Below are positions 18,956 through 26,176 of a DNA stretch of 26,176 nt, one piece after another. Source of the stretch: an uncultured Clostridia bacterium. GTDB lineage: Bacteria; Bacillota; Clostridia; Lachnospirales; Anaerotignaceae. Under the pieces are notes generated by a model. The model was not told the DNA's origin. It searched no databases and saw only the letters and a program-made list of their open reading frames with translations. The stretch is taken from contig CALCGT010000005.1 of the NCBI GenBank assembly GCA_937901125.1, positions 1-26,176 on the forward strand, read 5' to 3'. Numbering within the stretch: position 1 is the first letter of the stretch; the number at the start of each line of letters is the position of its first letter. The translations under genes were made by a program, and so were the position numbers.

Positions 18956-20911
18956 ATGACAGACAGAATGAAGGCTTTGGTGGAACAGCTCAACGAAGCT
19001 TCCAAAGCATATTATCAGGAGGACAGAGAGATTTTGTCCAATCAGGAATATGATGCCCTCTATGATGAATTGGCGGCGTTGGAAGAAAAAACAGGCACGG
19101 TTTTAGCCAATAGTCCTACCCAAAAAGTGGGCTATACCGTTCTGAGCAATCTGGTGAAGGTGCGTCACGAAAGCCCCATCCTTTCTTTGGATAAGACAAA
19201 GGAAACGGCGAAGCTGGCGAGCTTTCTTCTGGATAAGAAAGGCATCCTTTCTTGGAAACTGGACGGTTTGACCATCGTTTTGAAATATAACAATGGCACA
19301 TTGGAACAGGCTATCACCCGCGGCAATGGGGAGATAGGCGAAGATGTGACCCACAACGCTCGTGTGTTCAGCAATTTGCCTCTTTCCATCCCTTTCAAGG
19401 GGGAACTGGTGCTGCGAGGGGAAGGTGTCATCCCCTACAGCGAATTTTACCGCATCAATGAAGAACTGGGGGAAGATGAGCAATACAAAAATCCTCGTAA
19501 TCTCTGCAGTGGTACCGTGCGCCAGCTGAACAGCAAAATTGCCGCAAAAAGGAACGTCAAATTTATTGCCTTTACGCTGGTGAGTGCGGAAGGAAAAGAG
19601 ATTTCCGACAGCAAAGGGGAAAATATGGACTGGCTGGCAAAGATGGGCTTTGACCTAGTGGAGCATGTGATGGTCACGGCAGAAACTGTAGTGGCGGAAG
19701 TGGAAAATTTTCGCAACAAAATCGAAGAAAATGATATTGCTTCCGATGGCCTAGTGCTGACTTTTGACAGTATTTCCTATAGCCAGAGCCTTGGCAGAAC
19801 ATCTAAATTCCCCAAGGATTCCATCGCCTTTAAATGGGCGGATGAAATGGAAGAAACCACCCTCAGAGAGATCGAATGGAATACCTCCCGTACAGGGCTG
19901 ATGAATCCTGTGGCGATTTTTGACCCTGTGGAATTGGAGGGCTCCACGGTGAGCCGTGCCAGTGTCCATAATGTCAGTATTTTAAAAGAACTGAAGCTGA
20001 GCATCGGTGATACGATTAAAGTTTATAAAGCAAATATGATTATCCCTCAGATTGCGGAAAACCTGACGGGAAAAGTTTCCACAGCGGAAATTCCCAAGGC
20101 GTGTTTCGTCTGCGGCGGGGAAACGGAGGTCAGAAAGCTGCGGGACGGGGAAGCCCTCTACTGCACCAATCCCAACTGCTCTGCCCAGCGGATACAGGCT
20201 TTGAGCCATTTTGTTTCCCGAGATGCCATGAATATGGAAGGGCTTTCCGAGGAGACTCTGAAAAAATTCCTGGAAAAAGGGTTTGTGGAAAACTACCCTG
20301 ATCTGTTTCGTTTGGATCAGCACGAAGGGGAAATTTGTGAAATGGAAGGCTTCGGTGTAAAATCCTATAACAACCTGATCGCTTCCATCGAAAAGGCGAA
20401 GGATGTGGAATTGCCTAATTTCATCTATGCTTTGGGTATTAACCATGTTGGCTTGCGAAATGCCAAATTGCTTTGCGCCCATTGCGGATATGATCTGGAA
20501 AAAATCAAAGCAGCGACCCAGGAAGAACTGGTGGAGGTGGAAGGTTTCGGCGAGATCATTGCCCACAGCATCAGCACCTATTTCCGCCAGAAGGAACATC
20601 TTCGTTTGCTGGAGGATGCCCTGCAATATCTGCGAATCCAGCAGCCGGAAAAGGCGGAGGAAGGGGAAGAAAGCCCTCTGGCTGGCTTGATTTTCGTTGT
20701 GACGGGGGACTTGGAGCAGTTTGCCAACCGCAAGGAATTGCAGGTCCTGATCGAAAAGGGCGGCGGAAAGGTGACAGGCAGTGTCACAAAGAAAACCAAT
20801 TTCCTCATCAATAATGACATTCATTCTGTATCTTCTAAGAATAAAAAGGCGGCAGAACTGGGTATCCCCATTTTGAGTGAACAAGATTTTATTGATAGAT
20901 TTATGAAATAA
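18956..20911 (+). CDS. ligA: NAD-dependent DNA ligase, 651 aa
   Basis: It seals nicks with NAD as cofactor. The Ia domain carries YYQEDREILSNQEYDALYDEL. The adenylation motif is KLDG with Lys101, where most LigA have KIDG. It continues through RGNGEIGEDVTHNA, LVLRGEG, KNPRNLCSGT and IAFKW. A four-Cys zinc finger (Cys383, 386, 403, 408), helix-hairpin-helix repeats and a BRCT domain (about 579-651) complete it. It is about 20 residues shorter than typical and has LSWKLDGLTIVL in place of the common EPKIDGLAISL. This divergent Clostridia form may be one of two ligA copies. AGGAG lies 6 nt before ATG 18956. Confidence 0.95.
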   Translation: MTDRMKALVEQLNEASKAYYQEDREILSNQEYDALYDELAALEEKTGTVLANSPTQKVGYTVLSNLVKVRHESPILSLDKTKETAKLASFLLDKKGILSWKLDGLTIVLKYNNGTLEQAITRGNGEIGEDVTHNARVFSNLPLSIPFKGELVLRGEGVIPYSEFYRINEELGEDEQYKNPRNLCSGTVRQLNSKIAAKRNVKFIAFTLVSAEGKEISDSKGENMDWLAKMGFDLVEHVMVTAETVVAEVENFRNKIEENDIASDGLVLTFDSISYSQSLGRTSKFPKDSIAFKWADEMEETTLREIEWNTSRTGLMNPVAIFDPVELEGSTVSRASVHNVSILKELKLSIGDTIKVYKANMIIPQIAENLTGKVSTAEIPKACFVCGGETEVRKLRDGEALYCTNPNCSAQRIQALSHFVSRDAMNMEGLSEETLKKFLEKGFVENYPDLFRLDQHEGEICEMEGFGVKSYNNLIASIEKAKDVELPNFIYALGINHVGLRNAKLLCAHCGYDLEKIKAATQEELVEVEGFGEIIAHSISTYFRQKEHLRLLEDALQYLRIQQPEKAEEGEESPLAGLIFVVTGDLEQFANRKELQVLIEKGGGKVTGSVTKKTNFLINNDIHSVSSKNKKAAELGIPILSEQDFIDRFMK

Positions 20912-20935
20912 ATGGAAATAACGGAGAAAACTGCG

Positions 20936-20990
20936 AAAGCATAGAAAACCGAGCGTCTGCTTGCAGAAACATTCGGTTTTTCTATGCTTT
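20936..20990 (+). terminator. ligA terminator
   Basis: AAAGCATAGAAAACCGA (20936-20952) pairs with 20973-20990 over about 17 bp, with an inner TCTGC-TT-GCAGA hairpin. It ends the pcrA-ligA unit. Confidence 0.88.
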
Positions 20991-21214
20991 TGGCAATTTT
21001 TAGGGAGGCTGTGCAAGGAAAAAGAGTGTAAAAGGGTTTCTTTGGCAGAAGAGACAATTTCTTTCTGCTTTTTTGGTGATTAAATCTATAGATTTTTTCT
21101 ATTTGTCTTGATATACTTTTATAAGATATAAAAATTTTAATGGCAGCGATAAGTTTTTTGATTTGCTGCTTTCTTGTGCGATTTTTCTACGGCACGAGAA
21201 TAGGAGGGAAAGTC

Positions 21215-22105
21215 ATGAATTTGAACCAGCTCTATTATTTTAAAACTCTGGCAGAATTGGAGCATTATACCAAAGCGGCGGAAAAGCTGAATATTTCTCA
21301 GCCTACCCTGAGCCATTCTATTTCTTCCATGGAAAAGGAACTGGGGGCAAATCTTTTTGAAAAACAGGGCAGAAATGTGGTTCTGACCAAATATGGCAGG
21401 ATCTATATGTTCTATGTGGAAAACGCTCTGACCCAACTGGAGTTGGGTAAAAACCAGATCGAACGGCTGGTTTCCGAAGGGGGCGGTCATGTGGGTCTGG
21501 CTTATATGACATCGGTTGGTACCAACTTTGTCCCCGATCTGATCGCCGGTTTTTTGGATGATCCTCAGAATAAAAATATCTCCTTTTCCTGCTATGAAGG
21601 CAATACAAAAACATTGCTATATAATTTGAAACGGGAAAAATATGACCTGATTTTTTGTTCTATGGTGGAAGCGGAAAGCGATGTGGAGTTCATCCCCGTG
21701 TATGAGCAGAGCCTTGTGGTGATCATGCCGAAAGGTCATCCTCTGGAAAGCAAGAAAAAGGTGACAATACAGGATATCTGCCCGTATCCTTTGGTTTCCT
21801 ACACAAAGGAAAGCGGTATGCGCCGCATCATTGATGATATGTTCACAAAGGCGCAGATCATGCCTAATATTCTCTGTCAGTTTGAAGATGTCAATTCTAT
21901 GGCAGGTCTGGTTGCGGCAAATCAGGGCATTGCCATCGTAACAGACAACCCTGCCTTGGATAATTACCATGTGACGAAGTTGGAATTGGATACCCCTTAT
22001 TCCCGCCGCATGGTTTACTTGGCTTATGTGCTGAATCGGTATCTGCCCCCTGCGGTGGAAAAATTTAAGGATTTCACAATCCAGCGGACGAAAGAAAAAA
22101 GATAA
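21215..22105 (+). CDS. LysR-family transcriptional regulator, 296 aa
   Basis: The N-terminal winged helix-turn-helix (about 1-60) shows LNQLYYFKTLAELEHYTKAAEKLNISQPTLSHSISSMEKELGANLFEKQGR. A two-lobed co-inducer domain follows (about 90-290, GHVGLAYMTSVGTNFVPDLIAGF, then MAGLVAANQGIAIV). CynR/CbbR-like members share this form. The ATG at 21215 has AGGAGGG at good spacing; the longer frame adds 25 residues with no site. The target is unknown. LysR genes often regulate a divergent neighbour, but here ligA lies upstream on the same strand. The Nudix gene follows after 17 bp, so they are likely co-transcribed. Confidence 0.92.
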   Translation: MNLNQLYYFKTLAELEHYTKAAEKLNISQPTLSHSISSMEKELGANLFEKQGRNVVLTKYGRIYMFYVENALTQLELGKNQIERLVSEGGGHVGLAYMTSVGTNFVPDLIAGFLDDPQNKNISFSCYEGNTKTLLYNLKREKYDLIFCSMVEAESDVEFIPVYEQSLVVIMPKGHPLESKKKVTIQDICPYPLVSYTKESGMRRIIDDMFTKAQIMPNILCQFEDVNSMAGLVAANQGIAIVTDNPALDNYHVTKLELDTPYSRRMVYLAYVLNRYLPPAVEKFKDFTIQRTKEKR

Positions 22106-22122
22106 AGAGAGGGTAATCAAAA

Positions 22123-22992
22123 ATGTTACAGGATTTGGAATATGGTAAATTGGAAAACGAATATCGTATCGTGGAACCCACTGCCGATGCAAAGGTCGTT
22201 TGTGCCAATGGAAATAAATTGCTGGTGAAAAGAGCAGCAGATGATACACTGACACTGCCTACTTATCAGCAAGTGATGACGTGGGCAGAAGAAAATCATT
22301 GGCAACATTGGTATGAAAAGAAACTGCAATATGTATTCCGTATGCAGGGAGAAGATTATTTTATCTGGATGGGCGAAGCGGGAGAAAGCGGCGACCCCGA
22401 ATATGGTTTTGAAGCAGCTGTAAGCTTGCGGCAGGTAGTTTCCAAAAATGTCTGCTATGCCATGATGACGGCATGGCATCTCTTCGACTGGTATCGTAGC
22501 AATCGTTTCTGCGGCAGATGTGGGGCAAAGACACAGCATGATGCCAAGGAACGCATGATGTGCTGCCCGGAATGTAATCATATGATTTTCCCGAAGATCG
22601 CACCTTCTGTTATTGTTGGTGTGACCCATGGGGACAATCTGCTTCTGAGTAAATATGCCAACCGAAGCTATACCCGCTATGGCATGATCGCAGGCTTTAC
22701 AGAAATTGGAGAAACAGTGGAAGAGACTGTTGCTCGGGAAGTCATGGAAGAAGTTGGCCTGAAAGTAAAGAATATCCGTTATTATAAAACACAGCCATGG
22801 GGCGTGACAGGTGGTCTGCTGCTGGGCTATTATTGCGACCTGGATGGGGAGGATGATACCATCACATTGGATCGAGAAGAACTGGCTATGGCGGAATGGT
22901 TCCCCAGAAATGATCTGCCCGCCCATGATGACGGCATCAGCCTGACCCGTGAAATGATCCGAGTATTTGAAGAGGGCAGAGAACCGAAATAA
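22123..22992 (+). CDS. nudC: NADH pyrophosphatase-type Nudix hydrolase, 289 aa
   Basis: NudC-type enzymes split NADH to NMNH and AMP and can remove NAD caps from RNA. The zinc ribbon has Cys130, 133, 148 and 151 (CGRCGAKT, CCPECN). The Nudix box spans 191-213: GFTEIGETVEETVAREVMEE, then VGL, with all catalytic Glu in place. The family SQPWPFP motif is changed to TQPWGVTGGLLLGYY (224-238), which may alter nicotinamide-base preference. Length is about 30 residues above E. coli NudC because of a longer N-terminal domain. GAGGG lies 9 nt before the ATG. It is the second gene of a unit with the LysR regulator and is ended by the hairpin at 23015. Confidence 0.9.
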   Translation: MLQDLEYGKLENEYRIVEPTADAKVVCANGNKLLVKRAADDTLTLPTYQQVMTWAEENHWQHWYEKKLQYVFRMQGEDYFIWMGEAGESGDPEYGFEAAVSLRQVVSKNVCYAMMTAWHLFDWYRSNRFCGRCGAKTQHDAKERMMCCPECNHMIFPKIAPSVIVGVTHGDNLLLSKYANRSYTRYGMIAGFTEIGETVEETVAREVMEEVGLKVKNIRYYKTQPWGVTGGLLLGYYCDLDGEDDTITLDREELAMAEWFPRNDLPAHDDGISLTREMIRVFEEGREPK

Positions 22993-23014
22993 CTACATAG
23001 AATGGAAATACCAG

Positions 23015-23042
23015 CCTCCGAAGGTTTTTCGGAGGTTATTTT
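23015..23042 (+). terminator. terminator after nudC
   Basis: CCTCCGAA (23015-23022) pairs with TTCGGAGG (23028-23035), followed by TTATTTTTT. Confidence 0.85.
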
Positions 23043-23163
23043 TTATCCTTTTTACGAAAGAATTTGATTTTTGTTCCCGATGTTACAGAATCGTCAAGGA
23101 ACTGAAATATTTAAGCAATTATTTCATAATATTTACGAATATATTACGAAACATGAAAAACTA

Positions 23164-23192
23164 TTGTCAAAATAGTTAGTGAATGTTAATAT
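23164..23192 (+). promoter_or_regulatory. promoter of the secreted-protein gene
   Basis: TTGTCA (23164-23169) and TAATAT (23187-23192) are separated by 17 bp. A 74 nt leader leads to a strong AAAGGAGG site. Confidence 0.65.
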
Positions 23193-23266
23193 TGCCTTGC
23201 AAACAGCTGATTGCACAAAAGAGACAAGAATGAGATGAAAAGAAAATCGTAAAAGGAGGAACCACC

Positions 23267-25678
23267 ATGAAAAGAGTATTTTCTATGGTATTGGCTGGGG
23301 TAATGGCTGTTTCCGCAATGCCTGTAACAGCATTTGCAAAGGATAATGTTACGGCTACAGCCAAGATTGTTGGTATGTTGGAGGTAACAAAGGCAGAAGT
23401 TGAAGCCAACAACAGCATCATTAACGAGGTTTTGGGCAGTGTTCCCGAACTTCAGATCAAGGTAAAGGATGTAACATATAAACACACAGGCACAGGGGTA
23501 GCACCTGAGGAAGTAGATGTTACAGTATCGCTGGACAATGCAAAATTCTTGGACGGTCAGGATTTGGAGAGCCTGATCTCTGTTAGAGATGATGACAACA
23601 CATGGGTCATCGAAGGCGGCGAAAGCAAAAAAGAAAGACTGGAAGTTTCTGTAGATGAAAGAGATGCAGATGAAAACGAAGTTACATATACATTCAACGG
23701 CAACTTTGAAGAAGATGATATCATCGTCATCGATCTGTATTCTGTTATGGAAAAGACCGGCGAAGGCAGAACTGCCACAGTTTCTGTAGAATCTGAAATG
23801 GTAAATGTGGATGATCTGACATACGTTTCCGTTATGAGCAAAGGCCTGAAGGCTTCCGTTAAAAAACTGGAAACTGTTGCAGTTGAAGAAGTTGCAGAAA
23901 TTTCTTCCAAAGGTCTGAAGATCGAAGCAGCGGTAGGGAACCTGCCCAGCGAATTGACATTGAAGCTTTCCAAAGGCTTTGAATTCCTGAATAGCTGCAA
24001 TGGCCTGAAAGGGGATGGCTACAGCATCACAAAGAAAAGTGATACAGAATTGACTGTATCCGTTGAAGAAGGTCGTTCCGAAATCAACATCAAAGGTGTA
24101 GAAGGCATCAACAATGGTCAGGGTATCCTGATCGAAGCGACAACAGCCAAAGTTGACGATATCGCTTCCATCAAAGTTTCTGCGAAGAATTATGATTCTG
24201 CAAGCATTGACGTCCTGAAAGTCGTAGATTATTCCGTAGGGATGACAATTGATGAAGATGAAGATGTTCCTGTGATCTACAGTGGTGTAGGCGTGGATAA
24301 CTATGGTTTGACAGATGATTCTGATCATATGTCTTTGGAAGTTACTGTGCAGGAATCCTTCCCCGGTGCATGGAACATGAAAAAGGCATTCTCTTTCAAG
24401 CTGCCTGAAGGCGTATATGTAGCGGAAAAAACAAGCAATGGCAGCAAGGGCGTTGAAGTAACAGAAGCAGAAGGCCTGTATATCAGCGGCAAGGAAGCAT
24501 CTGCAGAGGATGTGGAAGAAAAATTCCTGAAAGCATATCAGGATGGCGATTATGTGGAATTCGAATTCAAGAGAAGAACCTTCGATGATGTGAACACAAC
24601 AACACAGAGCGACCCTGCAAAGCTGACATTCACACTGGCGCTGGTGGCAGATCCTACATTCGAGGGTGAAGTAGACCTGACACTGACAGGCGACGACATT
24701 GACGAACAAACAGTAACCATCGCAGAATTTGCGAAGCCCTACGAAGTAAAAGCGGAACAGAATGATTTGAAGATCGACTACCGCTATACAAAAATTCCCA
24801 CATCTATCACTGTAGCAGAAGCAGAAGCCGGTTTGTGGGCAGAAAAAGAAGCTGTATTTGCGCTGAATATTGAAAAAGGCGAGGTGATCCAGTTTGAAAA
24901 GGATGCAACATTTACAGTAAATAAAGAATCTGAAATGACACTGAACGATTCTACTAATAAGAAAAACGGCACACTGGCATTCCAGGTAAAAGAATCTTCT
25001 GACGAAGAAGCGGCAGTGGTAACTATTTCCGACATGGAATTGTATCTGTCCAGAGATATCCCTGCTGGCTTCTATGATCTGCTGCTGACAACATCCATGG
25101 AACAGGGTTCCGATATCGATGTATCCTTCAGCGGAAAAGGTTCCGGTGTTGGCTATCTGGATACAGTCCTGTTTGGCGGTGTAGAAAAGGATGATTATAC
25201 CGTAGGCGACGTTTCTGATTACGAAAACGTTGTGAAAGAAGGTTTTGTCAATATCGTAACAGGCGGCAGAGATGAATATGGCTTCACAACAAAGGTTGTA
25301 GTTCCCGTTGGGGGAAATTACATTCTTTCCGGTGAAAACAAAATCGATCTGGATGTTCCTGCGTACATCAACGCTGCAGGCTATACGATGCTCCCTGTAA
25401 GAGCAGTGGCAAATGCCCTGGGTATCGATAAGAACGCAGTCCTGTGGGATCAGCCTACCAGAACAGTAACGATCATGTATGGTCAGCGCATCATCACAAT
25501 GACCTATGGACAGAAAGTGATCTATGTAAACGGTTCTGCGCTGCCCGCATCCTCCGAAGTGGAAATCAAGGACGGCAGAACCTTCCTGCCCATGAGAGAC
25601 TTGGCAACAGCTCTGGGCGTGCTGGATATTCAGTGGGATTCCGTAAACAGAACAGCAACACTGAACGGTAATCAGTAA
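23267..25678 (+). CDS. secreted protein with C-terminal copper-amine-oxidase-N-type domain, 803 aa
   Basis: A clear signal peptide (MKRVFSMVLAGVMAVSAMPVTAFA, cleavage after Ala24) directs export. The long middle (about 30-680) is acidic, beta-rich and made of lobes with VTVSLDNAKFLDGQDL-like strands. I do not recognise it, but it is adhesin-like or S-layer-like in character. The last ~110 residues hold two LPxRxxAxALG repeats (MLPVRAVANALG, FLPMRDLATALG) with V-W-D strands. This is the PF07833 domain found at the ends of many Clostridia surface proteins, where it is thought to bind the wall or other proteins. It is not an amine oxidase. AAAGGAGG precedes the ATG. The gene stands alone with its own promoter. 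Confidence 0.85.
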   Translation: MKRVFSMVLAGVMAVSAMPVTAFAKDNVTATAKIVGMLEVTKAEVEANNSIINEVLGSVPELQIKVKDVTYKHTGTGVAPEEVDVTVSLDNAKFLDGQDLESLISVRDDDNTWVIEGGESKKERLEVSVDERDADENEVTYTFNGNFEEDDIIVIDLYSVMEKTGEGRTATVSVESEMVNVDDLTYVSVMSKGLKASVKKLETVAVEEVAEISSKGLKIEAAVGNLPSELTLKLSKGFEFLNSCNGLKGDGYSITKKSDTELTVSVEEGRSEINIKGVEGINNGQGILIEATTAKVDDIASIKVSAKNYDSASIDVLKVVDYSVGMTIDEDEDVPVIYSGVGVDNYGLTDDSDHMSLEVTVQESFPGAWNMKKAFSFKLPEGVYVAEKTSNGSKGVEVTEAEGLYISGKEASAEDVEEKFLKAYQDGDYVEFEFKRRTFDDVNTTTQSDPAKLTFTLALVADPTFEGEVDLTLTGDDIDEQTVTIAEFAKPYEVKAEQNDLKIDYRYTKIPTSITVAEAEAGLWAEKEAVFALNIEKGEVIQFEKDATFTVNKESEMTLNDSTNKKNGTLAFQVKESSDEEAAVVTISDMELYLSRDIPAGFYDLLLTTSMEQGSDIDVSFSGKGSGVGYLDTVLFGGVEKDDYTVGDVSDYENVVKEGFVNIVTGGRDEYGFTTKVVVPVGGNYILSGENKIDLDVPAYINAAGYTMLPVRAVANALGIDKNAVLWDQPTRTVTIMYGQRIITMTYGQKVIYVNGSALPASSEVEIKDGRTFLPMRDLATALGVLDIQWDSVNRTATLNGNQ

Positions 25679-25773
25679 ATAGATTTTTTTAAAATTCCTT
25701 TCTTTTTCAAAAAAATATAGAATATAAGGGCTCCCAATGGACAATGTCATTAAGTTAATAATGGTGTAATCAT

Positions 25774-25824
25774 AAAGACACATAGTAATCTCAAGTTGTT
25801 GATGATTATCATGTGTCTTTTGTT
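25774..25824 (+). terminator. stem-loop, likely terminator of the secreted-protein gene
   Basis: AAAGACACAT (25774-25783) pairs perfectly with ATGTGTCTTT (25811-25820), with partial inner GTAATC/GATTATC pairing, then TTGTT. It lies about 100 bp past the stop and could instead belong to an IS end. Confidence 0.6.
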
Positions 25825-25847
25825 ATGTATTCTTGATTTTTTGTACA

Positions 25848-25874
25848 ACAAAAAGACAGATTGCATATCTGTCT
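25848..25874 (-). terminator. terminator of the transposase remnant
   Basis: AGACAGAT-TGCAT-ATCTGTCT (25854-25874) is a perfect 8 bp stem. Read on the minus strand it is followed by TTTTTG, 24 bp past the transposase stop. Confidence 0.75.
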
Positions 25875-25898
25875 AAAGATCCTTATAATTATTTATGA

Positions 25899-26176
25899 TT
25901 AAGCTACTCTATATAGAAAACTTACCGATGCCTGGGGCTTGACTTTGCGAGGGTCTTTTCGTCCAGGTCTTACTGGTAACACGTTTTTTTCGATCAACTT
26001 AATCACTTCAGGTGGACTTAGATTCCGTTTGTTACGTAGGTATTCCCTGCAAATATAAATGGCTATCGTAAAGTTCACCTGTTTTGTTTCTTTATGCTTT
26101 GCTTTCTGTATGACATGAGTCTGCTCTGGTATAGTTAATTTGTAACACTCCTGCCTAATAGATTATACTGTCTATT
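25899..26176 (-). pseudogene. IS4-family transposase, C-terminal remnant running off the window
   Basis: On the minus strand the frame ends ...VNFTIAIYICREYL, then LSPPEVIKLIEKNVLPVRPGRKDPRKVKP, then VSFLYRVA and TAA at 25899-25901. This is the C-terminal tail seen in IS4-family DDE transposases. There is no in-frame ATG, and an in-frame TAA at 26163-26165 interrupts the frame upstream. What is visible is therefore a decayed copy, or one split by a frameshift. The catalytic DDE core would lie beyond the window, so activity cannot be judged. Hairpins at 25848-25874 and 25774-25824 lie between it and the secreted-protein gene. Confidence 0.72.

Noticed and set aside
23186..25783. 865-codon open frame on the minus strand opposite the secreted-protein gene
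   Set aside because: It is an antisense shadow: residues are overloaded with Cys, Phe, Ile and His, there is no ribosome site or promoter, and the plus frame has a signal peptide and a recognisable domain.

Overview
The window looks like a chromosomal segment of a low-to-moderate GC, endospore-forming Clostridia species (Lachnospiraceae/Anaerotignum-like). This rests on strong AGGAGG ribosome sites, the Firmicutes pcrA-ligA gene pair, NiaR- and YerC-type regulators, and a cysteine-rich coat-like gene behind a sigma-K-like promoter. No species can be named from the sequence alone.

Region 1 (about 78-6400) is a small AT-rich, plasmid-like integrative element abutting yebC. From left to right it carries: two copies of an ~88 bp palindromic repeat; a hexanucleotide microsatellite; 11-bp-spaced iterons with two perfect palindromes; a long non-coding stretch with further inverted repeats; a Fst/par-like type I toxin-antitoxin locus (27-residue membrane toxin plus a convergent ~95 nt RNA); a Tn3-type serine resolvase with a candidate three-subsite res site; a divergent, GC-rich, strongly folded ~200 nt RNA with its own promoter and terminator; a protein of unknown function; a second repeat island; a small ORF; four palindromic iterons beside a winged-helix Rep-like gene; an excisionase-like gene; three very small genes; two divergent XRE regulators around paired 18 bp operators; and a tyrosine integrase at the right edge. 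Imperfect 17 bp repeats at 78-94 and 6381-6397 could be the element ends. No transfer genes are visible, so it reads as a maintenance and integration module rather than a self-transmissible element.

Region 2 (about 6400-13300) is chromosomal: yebC, niaR, a multiply broken GH13 oligo-1,6-glucosidase, hom (homoserine dehydrogenase with ACT domain), a DUF4085-like protein, and a radical SAM (PflX-like)/cupin pair whose genes overlap by 4 bp.

Region 3 (13300-26176) carries a small zinc-ribbon protein, a cysteine-rich coat-like protein with an Asp-Arg/Cys repeat tail, a PHP-family phosphoesterase, a YerC/TrpR-type regulator, pcrA, ligA, a LysR regulator, an NADH pyrophosphatase-type Nudix hydrolase, a large secreted protein with a copper-amine-oxidase-N-type C-terminus, and at the right edge a remnant of an IS4-family transposase.

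The most interesting part is the 950-2290 module. There a type I toxin-antitoxin locus, a resolvase with its res site, and a structured RNA transcribed away from the res site lie side by side, as in plasmid stability regions.
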